A stretch of 64,000 bases of DNA from Quercus robur (lineage: Eukaryota; Streptophyta; Magnoliopsida; Fagales; Fagaceae), in assembly GCF_932294415.1 (NCBI RefSeq), contig NC_065536.1:31329354-31393353 (forward strand), written 5' to 3'. This document shows, piece by piece, positions 1 to 11,521 of the stretch. The notes below the pieces were generated by a model. That model did no database searches. It was not told the DNA's origin and saw only the letters and a list, made by a program, of their open reading frames with translations. Position numbers and translations under genes: made by a program. Position 1 is the stretch's first letter. Each line of letters opens with the position of its first letter.

Positions 1-443
1 TGGTATTCGAATCGAGTATTAGTAATTCAACACGTGTTGAAATGAAAGTATATATATATATATATACACGAGAAACACAAATAAAATTATATTATTGTGA
101 AGGATTCGGATTTTGGAATGAATAGAGTTAGGTTCATGAAAAATATTCATAACAATTTCACAATCATTTTTAATTTACGTACCTACTATCTCATATATGA
201 GTAATTAATCATTATTGTAAACTTGTAAAATTTTAGTCATGGTATTTTTTTTATATGAGGATAAAACAAGTTAACTAATGGCTCAACTTGTTCAACAATA
301 AAATTAACGAGGACTAGATATATAATTTAACTTGGCTATAAGTTTATTTTCAGTTCATACTCGTGCTTAAAATATAATTAAATGAATCAATCCTAATTTT
401 CAGTTCTCCCCTTAGTTCAACTCAACTCAATTATTTTAACAAG
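1..443. other. AT-rich intergenic sequence
   Basis: AT-rich sequence without a convincing ORF. It contains a short TA microsatellite near 50-65. I see nothing else I can name. Confidence 0.6.
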
Positions 444-453
444 TAAACTAACC

Positions 454-644
454 CTTCCTACACTAAAAACTATGGGTTTCAGTTAATTCAACTGGTAAAA
501 TCTCTGATGGTTAAATAAGAGATCTAGAGTTTAATCCCCGCCTACACCAAAAACTGATTGGTGTCTTGGTCTAATGATAAAAAAGTTATCATTAGGAGCA
601 GAAGCCATAAATTGAAACTCTCTCCAAAAAAAGAAAAAAAAAAT
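454..644 (+). mobile_element. Au-type tRNA-derived SINE
   Basis: From about position 473 the sequence has the layout of plant Au SINEs: a box-A-like stretch (cagttaattcaactggtaaa), a box-B-like stretch (gagtttaatcccc), a tRNA-unrelated body with 'ttggtgtcttggtctaatga', and an A-rich 3' tail. A 10-bp direct repeat TAAACTAACC at 444-453 and 645-654 is a plausible target-site duplication, which would put some 5' sequence before the SINE consensus. Family assignment is by recognition. Confidence 0.75.
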
Positions 645-654
645 TAAACTAACC

Positions 655-1785
655 TAGAAGTCATATTTTTATTCACTTTCACTTGTTTTACAACAATAAT
701 TGTTTACCCAAAAAAAAAAATCTACCAAAAAGTATATATATATATATATATATATATATGTAAGATAAATAATAAAAAGAAGAGTCTCCACTTCAAACGA
801 AAATCACATAAATATTATAATCTCCATGACCAATATTTTTGTTCTCTTGGCTTTTTGTTCCATTGAGGATCCAAAGTCCAACCTACGTACAAGAATGGCT
901 TTTTTTTCTCCATGACCAATAGGTTATTGTTCGTGTTGTTGTTATTATTATGATTGGTTTTTTTTTTTTTTTAATTTTATTTTATGAGTATTATTATGAT
1001 GAGTCATATTAACGAGTATTTTTAGGACCAAATTTTTTTTTTTTAAGGGAAAAAACTGATAGCAATAGCAATAGCAATAGTGCTAATAATGTATTTTTTT
1101 AGGACAATTGTTAATAAACTAAATTAGGAATGTTTTAACACTACTTTCATTATAAATATAAAAATTTGTCAGAAAAATTAATTGTTTTATCATTTCCCAA
1201 TAACAACTAACCACTTGTGATTTGTTGTAAAAATGTTGTAGAAATGTTGTAAACGTAGCATCTCTCTTCTAAAAATGGTTCATAAACCAATGCCTTTAGG
1301 ATTGTTGTTGATGATTGTTACTTTTTCCCAAAAAAAAAAACGAAAAGAAAAAAAGATGATTGTTAGTATAACTTACAATTATACGTTTCGACTTTCCTTT
1401 CATTGTATTAAGCAAAGAAAGCTCTAGCTTAATATATTATGAGAATCTTGTGAGTTATGACAAAAGGGTACGTTGGAGCTTCTCAAAAAAAAGAAAAAAA
1501 AGAAAAAAAAAAAAGAAAAAGGGTACGTTGGAGTTGTAAAGTTGTTGGCTTTCTCTGGATTCGGAAGGAAATGACTTTGAAACTGTCACCCTTTGGGTTA
1601 AAATATTTGTGTACTAAAATTCCCTAACTCAAAATCACACTCAAATTTCATAAAAAATAAAATCACACTCCAATTGCTTTCCTCCTTACAAACATCCTTT
1701 GTTCAAGTCAAACTTATACAGTCAATTCTCAAATACATCATCAAACGATTCTAAAATATAAAATATAAAATATTTTGGAAAAAAA
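655..1785. other. AT-rich intergenic with microsatellites
   Basis: No gene seen. It holds a (TA)n microsatellite near 733-758, several homopolymer A and T tracts, and a short tandem 'agcaat' run near 1060-1080. Confidence 0.6.
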
Positions 1786-1789
1786 CACT

Positions 1790-2160
1790 TTATTTTTTAT
1801 TTTTTATATTTGGAGTAATTCACAATTTTTCCTACTATTTTTGAAACAAATAAATTTTCGTTCTATATTTGGGAAATGAGCAAATACTCTGAATTTGTTA
1901 CTTTTTTAATTAAATTCAACAGAATCTTTTGAAGAAATTATTAGTCATAGATCACAAGAAAGAGAAAAAGTTGAGAATTACATTGTTATTTTCTTGGATT
2001 GTATTTGTAATTATTGTAATTCCATTTGATTTAATTGAAAAAGTAACGGATTTAAAGTATTTGACATTTTCCCAAACATAGAAGGGAAAATTGGTTAATT
2101 TCAAAAACAAGATGAGAAAATTGTAAACTACCCCAAACATAGAAAGAGAGAAAGTACTTT
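1790..2160. mobile_element. foldback MITE-like inverted repeat
   Basis: The left arm (about 1797-1921) and right arm (about 2025-2155) are imperfect inverted repeats. For example 'ctatatttgggaaatg' on the left pairs with 'cattttcccaaacatag' on the right, and 'gttacttttttaatt' pairs with 'aattgaaaaagtaac'. The short spacer has no coding potential. This is the structure of a foldback or MITE-type DNA transposon. I could not fix the exact ends or a target duplication. Confidence 0.6.
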
Positions 2161-2165
2161 TTACC

Positions 2166-3231
2166 GTTTTTAATAATTATTTTCATTTTAGCACAATAAT
2201 ATGTAAAATTTTCATTAACATTGCCATGCTTAGTTAATTCAAGAAAAAAAAAAAATCTATCATTGCTTAATTAATATATTAATCCAGCGCTTTATAGTTC
2301 ACACGGTTATATGCTAGGTAGAATCTAGCATGTAGTTGGATGATTGTTAAATAATTAGAGGATGAACATTAGCCACCTGATTGTTTCAAACGATATTCGT
2401 GAAAGAGGTAACGCAATGTCATTTTTTTTTTTTTTTTACTAATCTATCTAGTGCTTGGTATTAGCTAAAACCTTATAAATGTTTTTAACATTTTAGCCAT
2501 TTTTCTTATATAAAAGACGTCTTTTTTTTTTTAGAAGCATATAAAAGACGTCTTATTTGTAATATTATCATTAGTTTATGGGCGATCTCTAAGTAGACCT
2601 AACTGCATTACATCCCATACTAGATTTAGTAGTACAAAATGTGGATGCTAGGTGTATTCTTGCACCATGATGCTCTATTCTTTACCCATCCTCATCAAAA
2701 TATTTGTACACTCGTTGGCTTCACGAAAAAAGTGATGTGAATGTAGTGTTTAGTCCAATTTTAATTATTGGTTTTTGGTATCGCATCATCGCATGATGAT
2801 TAATGCCACCAGCTCTAGAAATAATATCGAATCACAAGGCTTGAACTTTACATTACCTAATAATTTTATGTTCGTTTAATATTTTGGAAATCTCATCGTA
2901 GAATTAGATTTTCTTTTTATTATTAACATGCATATTAAATTTTTTGAAAATCGAATGTTGTATGTCATCTATCAAATGTTTAAGTATTAAGTTTTTGTAC
3001 TTTTAAACTATGCATAAAATATGAGTTTATGGATCAAGTATTAACAACATCTGATTGACATGAAATTTGACATATATTTTAAAAATATAGAGATTATATA
3101 AAAATCATGGAATTTTCAAAATATTAATCCAATTAAAAATTACTCCATTAAGTGATGTAAGATTGCTTAAAATTATAAATGATGCAACTTAAACCTAGCT
3201 CATATGGTAGACTTAAACTCAACTCATGAGA
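2166..3231. other. AT-rich intergenic sequence
   Basis: No ORF, RNA gene or recognisable element. A small direct repeat containing 'tataaaagacgtctt' occurs twice near 2511-2555 around a poly-T tract. Confidence 0.55.
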
Positions 3232-3240
3232 AAAATTTTA

Positions 3241-4640
3241 TGTGAAACTATAATATTGGTCCCTCAAGTTTACATTGTGTGCACAATTGGTCCATCAAGT
3301 TTCAAGTGTGCACAATTGGTCCCTTGAGTTTTAAAACTGAGTTGTATTAGTCATTTTATTAACTGTCGTTATTGGTGTTACTTACGTGACTAATGAAACA
3401 ATGACATGGCATTTTTTTTAATGACATGGCATGTTTTTTAATTAAAAATTACAAAATAAATTTACACATAAGAAATTCACAAACCGGTAACAAATTAAAA
3501 CCAATATTTGCAATTAATTCACAAACCCATGCTTCTAAAAAAAAAATTCACAAACCCACCCATGAGAGAGAGAGAAGGGGAGATAGTGAAGAAACCCAAG
3601 CACTGACCCGTCGTCAATTCTAATTGCAAATTGGTTTGGAACTCTGTGTTTCACTTGAAATCATTCACCAGCAAAACCAATTTAGAAAGATTTTCAATTT
3701 TTTTCCCAAACTGGTTTTTTAATAAATCAATTTTCAGTTACACCATTAAAAAATTCAGTTGCAATAAATTTTCCAAAAATGAAAACACTAACCGATTTTC
3801 TTGGCATTGGAATTGGTGAAATGATGCATAAGAAGATGAATGGACCTCAAGCTGAAGCTCTAATCGTATAAAGACAACACGCATTGCAACTCCTTGTCTT
3901 TGATCAAGCCATTCCCATCCTAATTGGTGATCTTGAAGAAAGCGACGGCGTTTGGATCGGTTCCCGGTGGAAACACCGACGGTACTAAAGAAGCAAACGG
4001 GCTGGTGTAACTCGGAGTAGAGGGAGGGTAGCTAGAGCAAGAGGAGTGGTCTTTAGGTGGCTTGTTTTCCTTTGGTGGTTTGTGAGGGTCGTCGGGAGGA
4101 GCGGACGGTGGAGCTGAGCCGTAGGGGGTGGCGACGAAAGCATAAAGGGAGTGGGAGTGGGGTTGTTGGGGTGGGGCGCCGTAGGGAGCGGCATAGCCTT
4201 GGGGTTTTTGGGATGGCGGTGCACCGTATGGAGTGGAGGAGCCGTAGGGGTTTGGTGGCAATGGCTGGCTGCAGCCGTAGCCAGAGGGCTAGTATGGATA
4301 GCTTGACATGGATTTTTGGTTTCTTTGTTTTTGGATTGAAACTTTTGTGAGTGTGGAGTAGAAAATACTTTAAAAAAAAAAAATTTGGTATTGGGTTGTA
4401 AATATTGTTGATTAGGGTAAATTTATTTTGTAATTTTTTAATTAAAAACATGCCACATCATTAAAAAAATGTCAAGTCATTGTTCTGTTAGCCACATAAG
4501 TAACACTATTAACGACAGTTAGTAGAAGGACTAATACAACTCACTTTTAAAACTTAAGGGACCAATTGTACTCTCTTGAAACTTAAGGGACCAATTACGT
4601 ACACAGGGTAAACTTGAGGGACCAATATTGTAGTTTCACC
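3241..4640. mobile_element. gene-carrying non-autonomous MULE (Pack-MULE)
   Basis: About 230-bp terminal inverted repeats (TIRs) start TGTGAAACTA on the left and, reverse-complemented, GGTGAAACTA on the right. Both arms carry the 'ttggtccct' block followed by 'actgtcgtta' and 'aatgacatggcat'-like blocks in the same order. The element is bounded by a perfect 9-bp direct repeat AAAATTTTA at 3232-3240 and 4641-4649, the usual target-duplication length of Mutator-like elements. No transposase is encoded. The interior carries a piece of a host gene (see 3793-4309), which is the definition of a Pack-MULE. Confidence 0.85.
3793..4309 (-). pseudogene. captured 5' exon of a CML49/50-type EF-hand gene
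   Basis: Read from the ATG at 4309, this encodes a Pro/Gly/Tyr-rich N-terminus with repeated PYGAPP and PYGS motifs. It is followed by FASLVPSVFPPGTDPNAVAFF and then an EF-hand-like DGNGLIKDKELQ segment and SFSLRSIHLLM. This order is what I know from plant penta-EF-hand proteins of the CML49/CML50 (grancalcin-like) group. Codon 7 is a stop, and two more in-frame stops interrupt the EF-hand part, so it cannot make the protein. The homology ends at 3793, where an intron-like GTTAGT begins, so the capture was from genomic DNA and not mRNA. It lies between the MULE inverted repeats. Family assignment is by recognition of the motif order. Confidence 0.8.
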
Positions 4641-4836
4641 AAAATTTTAGGTTGAACTTGGCTCTTTGCTTCACTATTAGTATATACTCTATTTTTTGTC
4701 TAATTATTGGAAATAAAATTTTTTTTTTTTTGAGAAAATATTGGAAAGAAAGTAGGTTATTTTTTTATAATTAGTGTTTTTACACATTGATTGATTACGA
4801 TATGAAATTTTATTTAATAATAAGATTTGATGGCAC

Positions 4837-5855
4837 ATTATGGGTAATTATTGTTGTAAATTCTTGTTATCGTGGTTATTGTGCAGTAATGGCGGTAACT
4901 ATACATGAGATTCCAAGTCCAACTACACCCATCTTTAGGATGATTGGTCTTGAGGGCAAACTGAGGTTACTCAATTATTTCAAAATTTTCAACTATGCCT
5001 GAGTTGGGCATGTCCTAGTGTGACTTGATTGAATTGAGTAGATGACGGTAAATTTTGTGTTAATAATATCTATATCACACATATTTTAGATTATGTTGTG
5101 AGATGTGATTCTACAATCAAATTATGGGTTGTATTCAAGTTATATTTAGTATAACTCTAAGAATATTGTCATAAATTATGGGTAATTATTGCCGTAAATT
5201 CTTGCTATCGTGGCTATTGTGTAGTAATGGCTATAACTGCATGTGAGATTCCAAGTCCAACTGCACCTACACCCATCTTTAGGATGATTGGTCTTGAGGG
5301 CAAACTAAGGTCCTACTCAATTATTTCAAAATTTTCAACTATGCCTGAGTTGGGCATGTCCTAGTGTGACTTGATTGGATTGAGTAGATGACGGTAAACT
5401 TTGTGTTAATAATATCTATATCACACATATTTTAGATTATGTTGTGAGATGTGATTTTACAATCAAATTATGGATTGTATTCAAGTTATAATTAGTGTAA
5501 TTCTAAAAATATTGTCGTAAATTATAGGTAATTATTGTTGTAAATTCTTGCTATTGTGGTTATTGTGCATTAATGGCTGTAACTGTACGTGAGATTCCAA
5601 GTCCAACTACACCCATCTTTAGGATGATTGGTCTTGAGGTCAAACTGAGGTCCTACTCAATTATTTCAAAATTTTCAACCATGCCTGAGTTGGGCATATC
5701 CTAGTGTTACTTTATTGAATTGAGTAGATGACGGTAAACATTGTGTTAATAATATCTATATCACAAATATTTTAGATTATGTTGTGAGATGTGACTACAA
5801 TCAAAGGGTTGTATTCAAGTTATATTTAGTATAACTCTAAGAAATATTACATTAC
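4837..5855. repeat. three-copy ~340-bp tandem repeat
   Basis: Three head-to-tail copies start with 'attatgggtaattattg' or a close variant at 4837, 5175 and 5521, giving periods of 338 and 346 bp. Each copy contains 'gagattccaagtccaact', 'atctttaggatgattggtc', 'tgcctgagttgggcat' and 'gagtagatgacggtaaa' in order. Divergence between copies is low, with small indels and a few substitutions. I see no conserved reading frame. Confidence 0.9.
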
Positions 5856-5859
5856 GTAA

Positions 5860-6920
5860 TAGCTTTTTATAGGATTAATATTTCAAAATTTTCATTATTG
5901 GACTACAAATTCTCTATATTTTTAACAAAAATATCAAATTTTATGTCAATCAGATGTTATTTGCTATTAGATCTAGAAACTCATATTTTATGCATAATTT
6001 TAAATGCAAAAAATTTAAATTTAAATATTTGATTGACAACATAATTATTTACTTATTTATCTCAAATCATCTAAAAATTTTATAGACATGTAAAATATAA
6101 AAATAAGATCTAACCAAATAGTAAATTTGTTAAAATTCATATTTAATAAAAAAAAATTATTGAGCAATATAATATGATATAGGTTGGGGTTACCCACTAC
6201 CCAGACATAACTTCAACCAAAACCCTTATAATTTTTTTTCCCCACGAGGTCTTGATCTCAATTTACTTTTTTGTTCCTTAAATTTCATAAACACCAAGAA
6301 AGAAAGCACCCAAAAAGTTAATTTTTTTAGTTTTTGAAAAAAAGAAACAAAAAAACAAAATTCAACTACCCCGTCCTCGTTGTCGACTTGGCTGCTGCTG
6401 TCGCTTTTAATTGGATAAATCTGGCAAGGACAGGTTGTTTAATTTTTATCGATCCCCGAAGCCACAAGTCAATGAACGTGAACAAATTGTCACAAGCCTG
6501 TCTTTATAATCAAGACATACATGCTTTGTTTTGAATGGTCACTTTAAAATGTTCATCAAAAAAAGAATGGTCACCTTAAAAATCACGTTAAACATTATTC
6601 TGACCAAGTCAACATTTTACACGGCATGTAAAATGGCCTCGTTTTACAAACACGCTTTCATTTTTATTGTTTAAACTTTAAAAACGACATCTAACAAAAT
6701 TGTCGCCATTTTTGATCTCTTAGATTTTAAATATTTTTACCATCATTTTCAACTCCCAATGTTTCAACCCCTCTTGGCCTTAATGTTGACTATGATTACG
6801 AAGCAAAAAAATCCAATGAACTTGGCAGCTTATAATTGTCTTCACATCCATATCAATTAGTGCAAAATTCTTTGTCCAATACTCCATCTAAATTCATTAT
6901 CACAACAGATAGTATTGAAA
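5860..6920. other. AT-rich intergenic sequence
   Basis: No gene seen. A 66-codon open frame at 6334-6534 has no recognisable similarity and low-complexity flanks, so I do not call it. Confidence 0.5.
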
Positions 6921-6922
6921 TA

Positions 6923-7059
6923 GGATTTTACTAATTCCATTTTTGAAAAAAAATTTCTCGAGAATTGAAAAATTAATGACAGCTTTTTCAATTCCCAAGA
7001 AAATATTTCCAAAAAAAGAAAACTTAATATATGCCCTAAGGGCACACATTAACCGGACC
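6923..7059. mobile_element. MITE, same family as 56852-57010, partly deleted
   Basis: The right end (7023-7059) carries 'atgccctaagggcacacatt', and the internal part carries 'gaattgaaaaatta' and 'ctttttcaattccc'. These match the MITE at 56852-57010 in the same order. The left TIR begins GGATTTTACTAAT but lacks the 'ctaaggg' core, suggesting a small internal deletion. No clean target duplication is visible. Confidence 0.6.
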
Positions 7060-7069
7060 TATATAATAT

Positions 7070-8040
7070 TTACTTGGATTAATTGTACAATCAACCCTAA
7101 ATTATGGGGTGCTTGCAGCTTGCATTCCAAACTATAATAAAACTTGCAATTGCACCCCAGTTTAAATAAATTTAACAATTTACACCCCATTGTTCAATTG
7201 GCTGTGAACTTTAACTAGCCATGTGCAATGCATGTGATATTTAGAAACTTTTTGGTTTTGTTTTTTTATTGAGAAACCGGTCGAAGATGTCTTTATTAAA
7301 CAACTAGGAAATATCTTGAAGTACAAAGAATACAAATCATATGTCTTACTTTTTATATTTTAAATTATACTCTATCAATCATGGTATGCTATATAATATA
7401 TATATATATATTTCCATTTTAAACTTTGGTTATTTTATAAGGAATGTCAAATGAATATATGACAAATTATAATAGGTAGAACATAAAGTGGAATATAAAA
7501 AATAGGATATGAGCTCTATTGTATGATATTTTTTTTAATCAAAGGCGGCGTTAATAATGCTTCTAGGGGTTCAAATAAACCCCCTAACTTGATAAAAAAT
7601 ATATATTATATGTACACAATATTGTTTTATTATTTTAATTTATCTTTTTTTTTTTTGGCACGCCTTAACTTAAATCTTGCATACTCCAACATAGACCAAT
7701 TCAACCCAAAATTAAACAACACAAATTAGTCCATCTCAAAACCAACCAATAACATAAATCACAGACCTCTCACTCATGAATCTCTTTTCTCTATCTGACT
7801 ATTGGTATCTCCGACTTTAAGAGTAAATATTGAGTGTTTGTGAATTGTAGTGTATCTCATTTTATTATAAATTTATATATATTATTTGTGTGAGTGTGTG
7901 TCTGATATTGATAGTATGCGTTATTTATTTATTTTTGTTATAATATTATTTGTGTGAATGTATAGTATAGATATAATATAACTTTATATAATTTAATAAT
8001 TAGAAAATATAAAGGGTTTGTTACATGTGTGTGTATTATT
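7070..8040. other. intergenic sequence with low-complexity tracts
   Basis: No gene supported. Around 7085-7205 there is a stretch of the 'ttatggggtgc ... tgcaccccagttt' type common in plant MITE ends, but I cannot find its partner. The rest is AT-rich with TA and TG microsatellite-like runs (about 7400 and 7880-7910). Confidence 0.5.
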
Positions 8041-8045
8041 ATCAT

Positions 8046-8830
8046 TGTAAGGACTTGATTTGTAACAACCCAAAATGATATTGGGTTCGCACGTAAATAG
8101 GCCCAAACAATATAATTTGTAAAGCATGGGTGTTAAGAACTAGATTAACTTTTGTGGAATGAAAAGATTCACCCTCACGTATATTGAAGGCTCAGAGCTA
8201 GCACAACAATCGGTTTTTTTTCTGGTAATCAATACAGTTCTTTTTCTTTTCACGTTCTTCTTTCTCAGTCTATGCTTTTTTCTTTCTCTTATGTTCTGAT
8301 CCCCTCTTCTGCATGTCTTCTTTCAATTTATATACCACCCTCTGTGTTCCATCCTCACCACATACGTGTAGGTTGGGGTCGGAGGATTTCTTTCTGTCCC
8401 ATCTAGCGCCTCCTGGAACTTCCTATGGGCAGCTGTAAGGCTGCCTCCTTACTGTTCAGGTATCACCTCCACATTAATGCGGCCAGAGAGTTGGTTGAGA
8501 GACAATTAATGCGGAGGCAGTTGTAGTTATAGATATTTGTTTGCCTTTTCTCTCTTACCCTTGGTCTGTGATCCCATCTTTAATGGTGACATAATTCCGA
8601 GGTCCAGTTGTAACAAGACCGCGTCCTGATCGTCTTCGGACGCATACTGCCGAGGAGTATGGCGTCCTCGGACGAATACAGAACTCTACCCTCGTGGTAT
8701 TGACTACCACCCCCCCTCGGTAGTTACCCTTACGACCTGACATATGTCTCGGACGGATATGTATCCTCAGATGGGCCACAGGCCCAACGATCCTGACCTT
8801 AATGGGCCTGTCGATTGACTGGCCCCCACA
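8046..8830 (+). mobile_element. solo LTR (785 bp)
   Basis: The segment begins TGTAAGGACT and ends GGCCCCCACA, the TG...CA termini of an LTR. It is flanked by a perfect 5-bp direct repeat ATCAT (8041-8045 and 8831-8835). A TATA-like TTTATATACC near 8328 fits an LTR promoter in + orientation. The segment is much richer in GC than its surroundings. No second LTR, primer-binding site or gag/pol lies nearby, so it is most likely a solo LTR left by recombination. The superfamily cannot be told from this sequence. Confidence 0.85.
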
Positions 8831-8835
8831 ATCAT

Positions 8836-9360
8836 GTTATAATAACATTTTATTATAAAGTTAGCGATTAAACAAAAATAGTAAAGTTAGTAATTCTTTG
8901 AAAATTAGATTGGTTTTTTTTTTTTTTTTAAGCAAACATTTGATTGGTTTAGACACATAATGTATCATTTATATATGTATGGATGGGTGTAGCTCTTTGG
9001 GTCAATAATTAATACAATGCACATGGGTTGAGTTTTTTCATTTAGTTTAAAATATTTTTTATAAAAACAATGACAAATAGATAATGACAATTACAAAAAA
9101 TACAAAATGTTATACAAACTTTACAAAATAAAATGTTTATACCTACCCATATTGGCAATAGATAATGAAAACACATAATGATGTCATTTGAAAATTTGTA
9201 AAAGGAAATAGTAAAATATCATGTATTTGTGTGATTTATTTTTATCAATAACTCGATATATTTAAGTTTTTATTTTCATTAAATTTTGTTTAATATAAAT
9301 TTCTTAATTACCCCATGAAAAGAAATTTTGGAGCCACCACAGCCTCTAATCACACCTGAA
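8836..9360. other. AT-rich intergenic sequence
   Basis: No gene or clear element seen in this stretch. Confidence 0.5.
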
Positions 9361-9700
9361 CTGAACATCATCTAGAATTTTTGCTTCTCTCCGGCGCATA
9401 TGCAATGGCATTACCTTTACGTTTGACATGCTCAAAACTGGTCCATCTTAACCTAGTATCCTAGTAACAAGCATTGTAATATCATCTATTACAAGGCCAT
9501 AGTGAGCAACTGAATTTCTCTTCGGCAAGCTGAAGCTTCAAGCCTTCAACCTCCTCTATTGTCTGCGGCAAGGGGATTCTTTGGGAAAGAGCGCTAGTGA
9601 TGAAACCTGCGGAGTCCCTTATCATCATTCAATGCTTGCAGCTTTGACATCTTGGAAAAGCGCTCCATCAAAGTTGGCCTTGTACATTCTAAATGTGTGT
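9361..9700 (-). pseudogene. degenerate LINE RNase H fragment
   Basis: On the - strand, starting near 9695, the sequence reads MYKANFDGALFQDVKAASI. In other frames it continues with pieces resembling ITSALSQRIPLP. 'K.NFDGA.F' is the opening motif of the RNase H (RVT_3) domain that ends plant L1-type LINE polyproteins. Several stops and frameshifts break it. It is the remains of an old non-LTR retrotransposon in the opposite orientation to the LINE tail at 9904-10093. Confidence 0.6.
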
Positions 9701-9903
9701 AACATTTTTTCTAGATTCACTAGGTGTGAAACATTAAGCGAGAGTTATATCACTTGATATAACACATATATAGAGTTGGATTCAAATTACACATGATTTA
9801 ACCTTGAGTAATATTATACTACTAGATAATGAACATTGTTTTAGGCTTTACTTATCATATATAGTGTTTTAACTCTGCGGAATTTTCCCACATCAAAAAG
9901 TAA

Positions 9904-10093
9904 GGAAATATTCTTGCCCATGTATTAGCTCAATATGCAAAACACGTTGAGGATTTTGAGTAGGCTTGGCTGGAGGAAACTCCTAGCTCTATTGAGCACG
10001 TGTGTGCTCAGGATTTAGCTCATTTATCTTTGGTTTGAATAAAAATATTTTAAGTTTTCCATAAAAAAAAAAGAAAAAGAAAAAGAAAAATAC
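9904..10093 (+). mobile_element. 5'-truncated LINE 3' end with A-rich tail
   Basis: The + strand reads ILAHVLAQYAKHVEDFE, a stop, then WLEETPSSIEHVCAQDLA and a terminal stop, followed by a short 3' UTR and an A-rich tail (10062-10090). 'AH.LA.YA' is the last conserved motif of the plant LINE RNase H domain. A direct repeat AAAAGTAA at 9896-9903 and 10094-10101 is a plausible short target duplication. It is severely 5'-truncated and non-functional. Confidence 0.65.
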
Positions 10094-10101
10094 AAAAGTA
10101 A

Positions 10102-10545
10102 TGTTGTACTATTTAATATTTTTTTATTGGATACAAATTTTGAGAAATTTATCGTTGGATTACATTTTCTTCTTATACTCTTCATACTTGCAAAATTTTA
10201 AAACTATCTAAGATTAATAAATTTCTCATCTATAAAATTGTTTAAATTTTAAGTTTTTATATTTTAAAATTATTCATTGAAGATGAGTTTGTGAATCAAA
10301 TAGTAAACAATATGCAATTGACTTAAAATTTGGCATGTGTTTTAAGAAAATAGAAAGCATATAAATTATATAACCAAATATTAGGATTTCAAAATATCAT
10401 TTTATAAAAAGATATTATCCTCCTTTCACTAGAAAGATTCTGAAATTTATATATATATATATATATAGGAGAATAATTATTTTTATATTAGTATAATAGC
10501 ATTGTACTGATGAAGGGTTTTCAATTGAAATTAAAATTTAAAAGC
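10102..10545. other. AT-rich intergenic sequence
   Basis: No gene seen. A (TA)n microsatellite lies near 10448-10466. Confidence 0.5.
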
Positions 10546-10831
10546 TGTAAAATACTATTTGGTTGACTGCACACCACCTTCTTAATTATATCTTTTCTAA
10601 ACACCAATCTTCATTGCTTTCCTGCAAGAATATGAAAATGTTAGTATTAAAGTTTCTCAATCAAAAAGTCAAATTTAATACTAAAGTGTAAAATATGATT
10701 TGGTTGACTCTACACTACCTTCTTATTAGGTCTTTTTTAAACACTAATATTATTTCTTTCCAACAAGATTATGGAATATGTTATTAAAATTAGAAAATAA
10801 AATACAAAAATCTCTCAAGAAAAAAGTCAAC
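10546..10831. repeat. two-copy ~141-bp tandem duplication
   Basis: Two head-to-tail copies start with 'tgtaaaata' at 10546 and 10687. Each contains 'atttggttgact', 'accttctta' and an A-rich end with 'aaaaagtcaa'. They have diverged by substitutions and short indels. No coding content. Confidence 0.7.
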
Positions 10832-11512
10832 TTCCTTTTTTTCTTTTTCTTTTTTTAAAAAAATCAATAATTAGGGGTAGGATGATTGATTCCTTGGCAT
10901 CTCTATTGGAAATACCAAAAGGTGCTAATTGAAATACAAGATTCTTGTAAAAAAGTTGACTACTTTCAAACTTGAAATCCAAAACGACACAAGACAACAA
11001 AACTATAATCTTTGACTCATTGGCATTTTTATTTTGAATATTATTATTATTATTTGATAAATACAATAGATGAGAGGAGATCTGAACCCCAAACATCTTC
11101 GTTAGAAACACTAGGAAGTGCCAATTGATATTTTAAAAATATATAGGAGGTGCCAACAATCTTGTAACTCAAGTGGCGTGAATATTAAACTTAGTTAAGT
11201 TCTCTCGTGTCCTCATATGACCATTGAAAACCACTTATTTTATGAGAATCAAGTGGTTAATAATGTGTTTGATGAGTTTAATTCTTCAATTTATTTTGTT
11301 TATTGTATAAAATTATGACTCCACCTCATAAAAAGTATTATACTCAAAAAATATAAATTCTATTTTAAGATGTAATATTTAGTCAACCAATTAAACAATT
11401 CAATAAAAATTGCTATATGAATATCAAAAGTTAAAAATAAAAATTGCTATATACGTATGATGTGCTAGTTATTATTTTGAATAATATAGTTAGACTATGG
11501 AAAAAACAATAT
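10832..11512. other. AT-rich intergenic sequence
   Basis: A 94-codon open frame on the - strand (10827-11111) is low-complexity and starts inside repeat sequence, so I do not call it a gene. Nothing else is recognised. Confidence 0.5.
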
Positions 11513-11521
11513 AAAAGTTAA

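Noticed and set aside
3920-4261. A 113-codon Pro/Tyr-rich - strand open frame that looks like a gene
   Set aside because: It is the middle of the captured CML49/50-type fragment. The true start upstream is followed by a stop at codon 7, the frame ends inside the EF-hand, and the whole lies between MULE inverted repeats.
4837-5855. Possible CRISPR-like or coding repeat array
   Set aside because: Three long (~340 bp) directly adjacent units without spacers in a plant genome; not a CRISPR array, and no frame is conserved across units.
8555-8779. 74-codon Arg-rich - strand frame
   Set aside because: Lies wholly inside the 785-bp solo LTR and has no recognisable motif.
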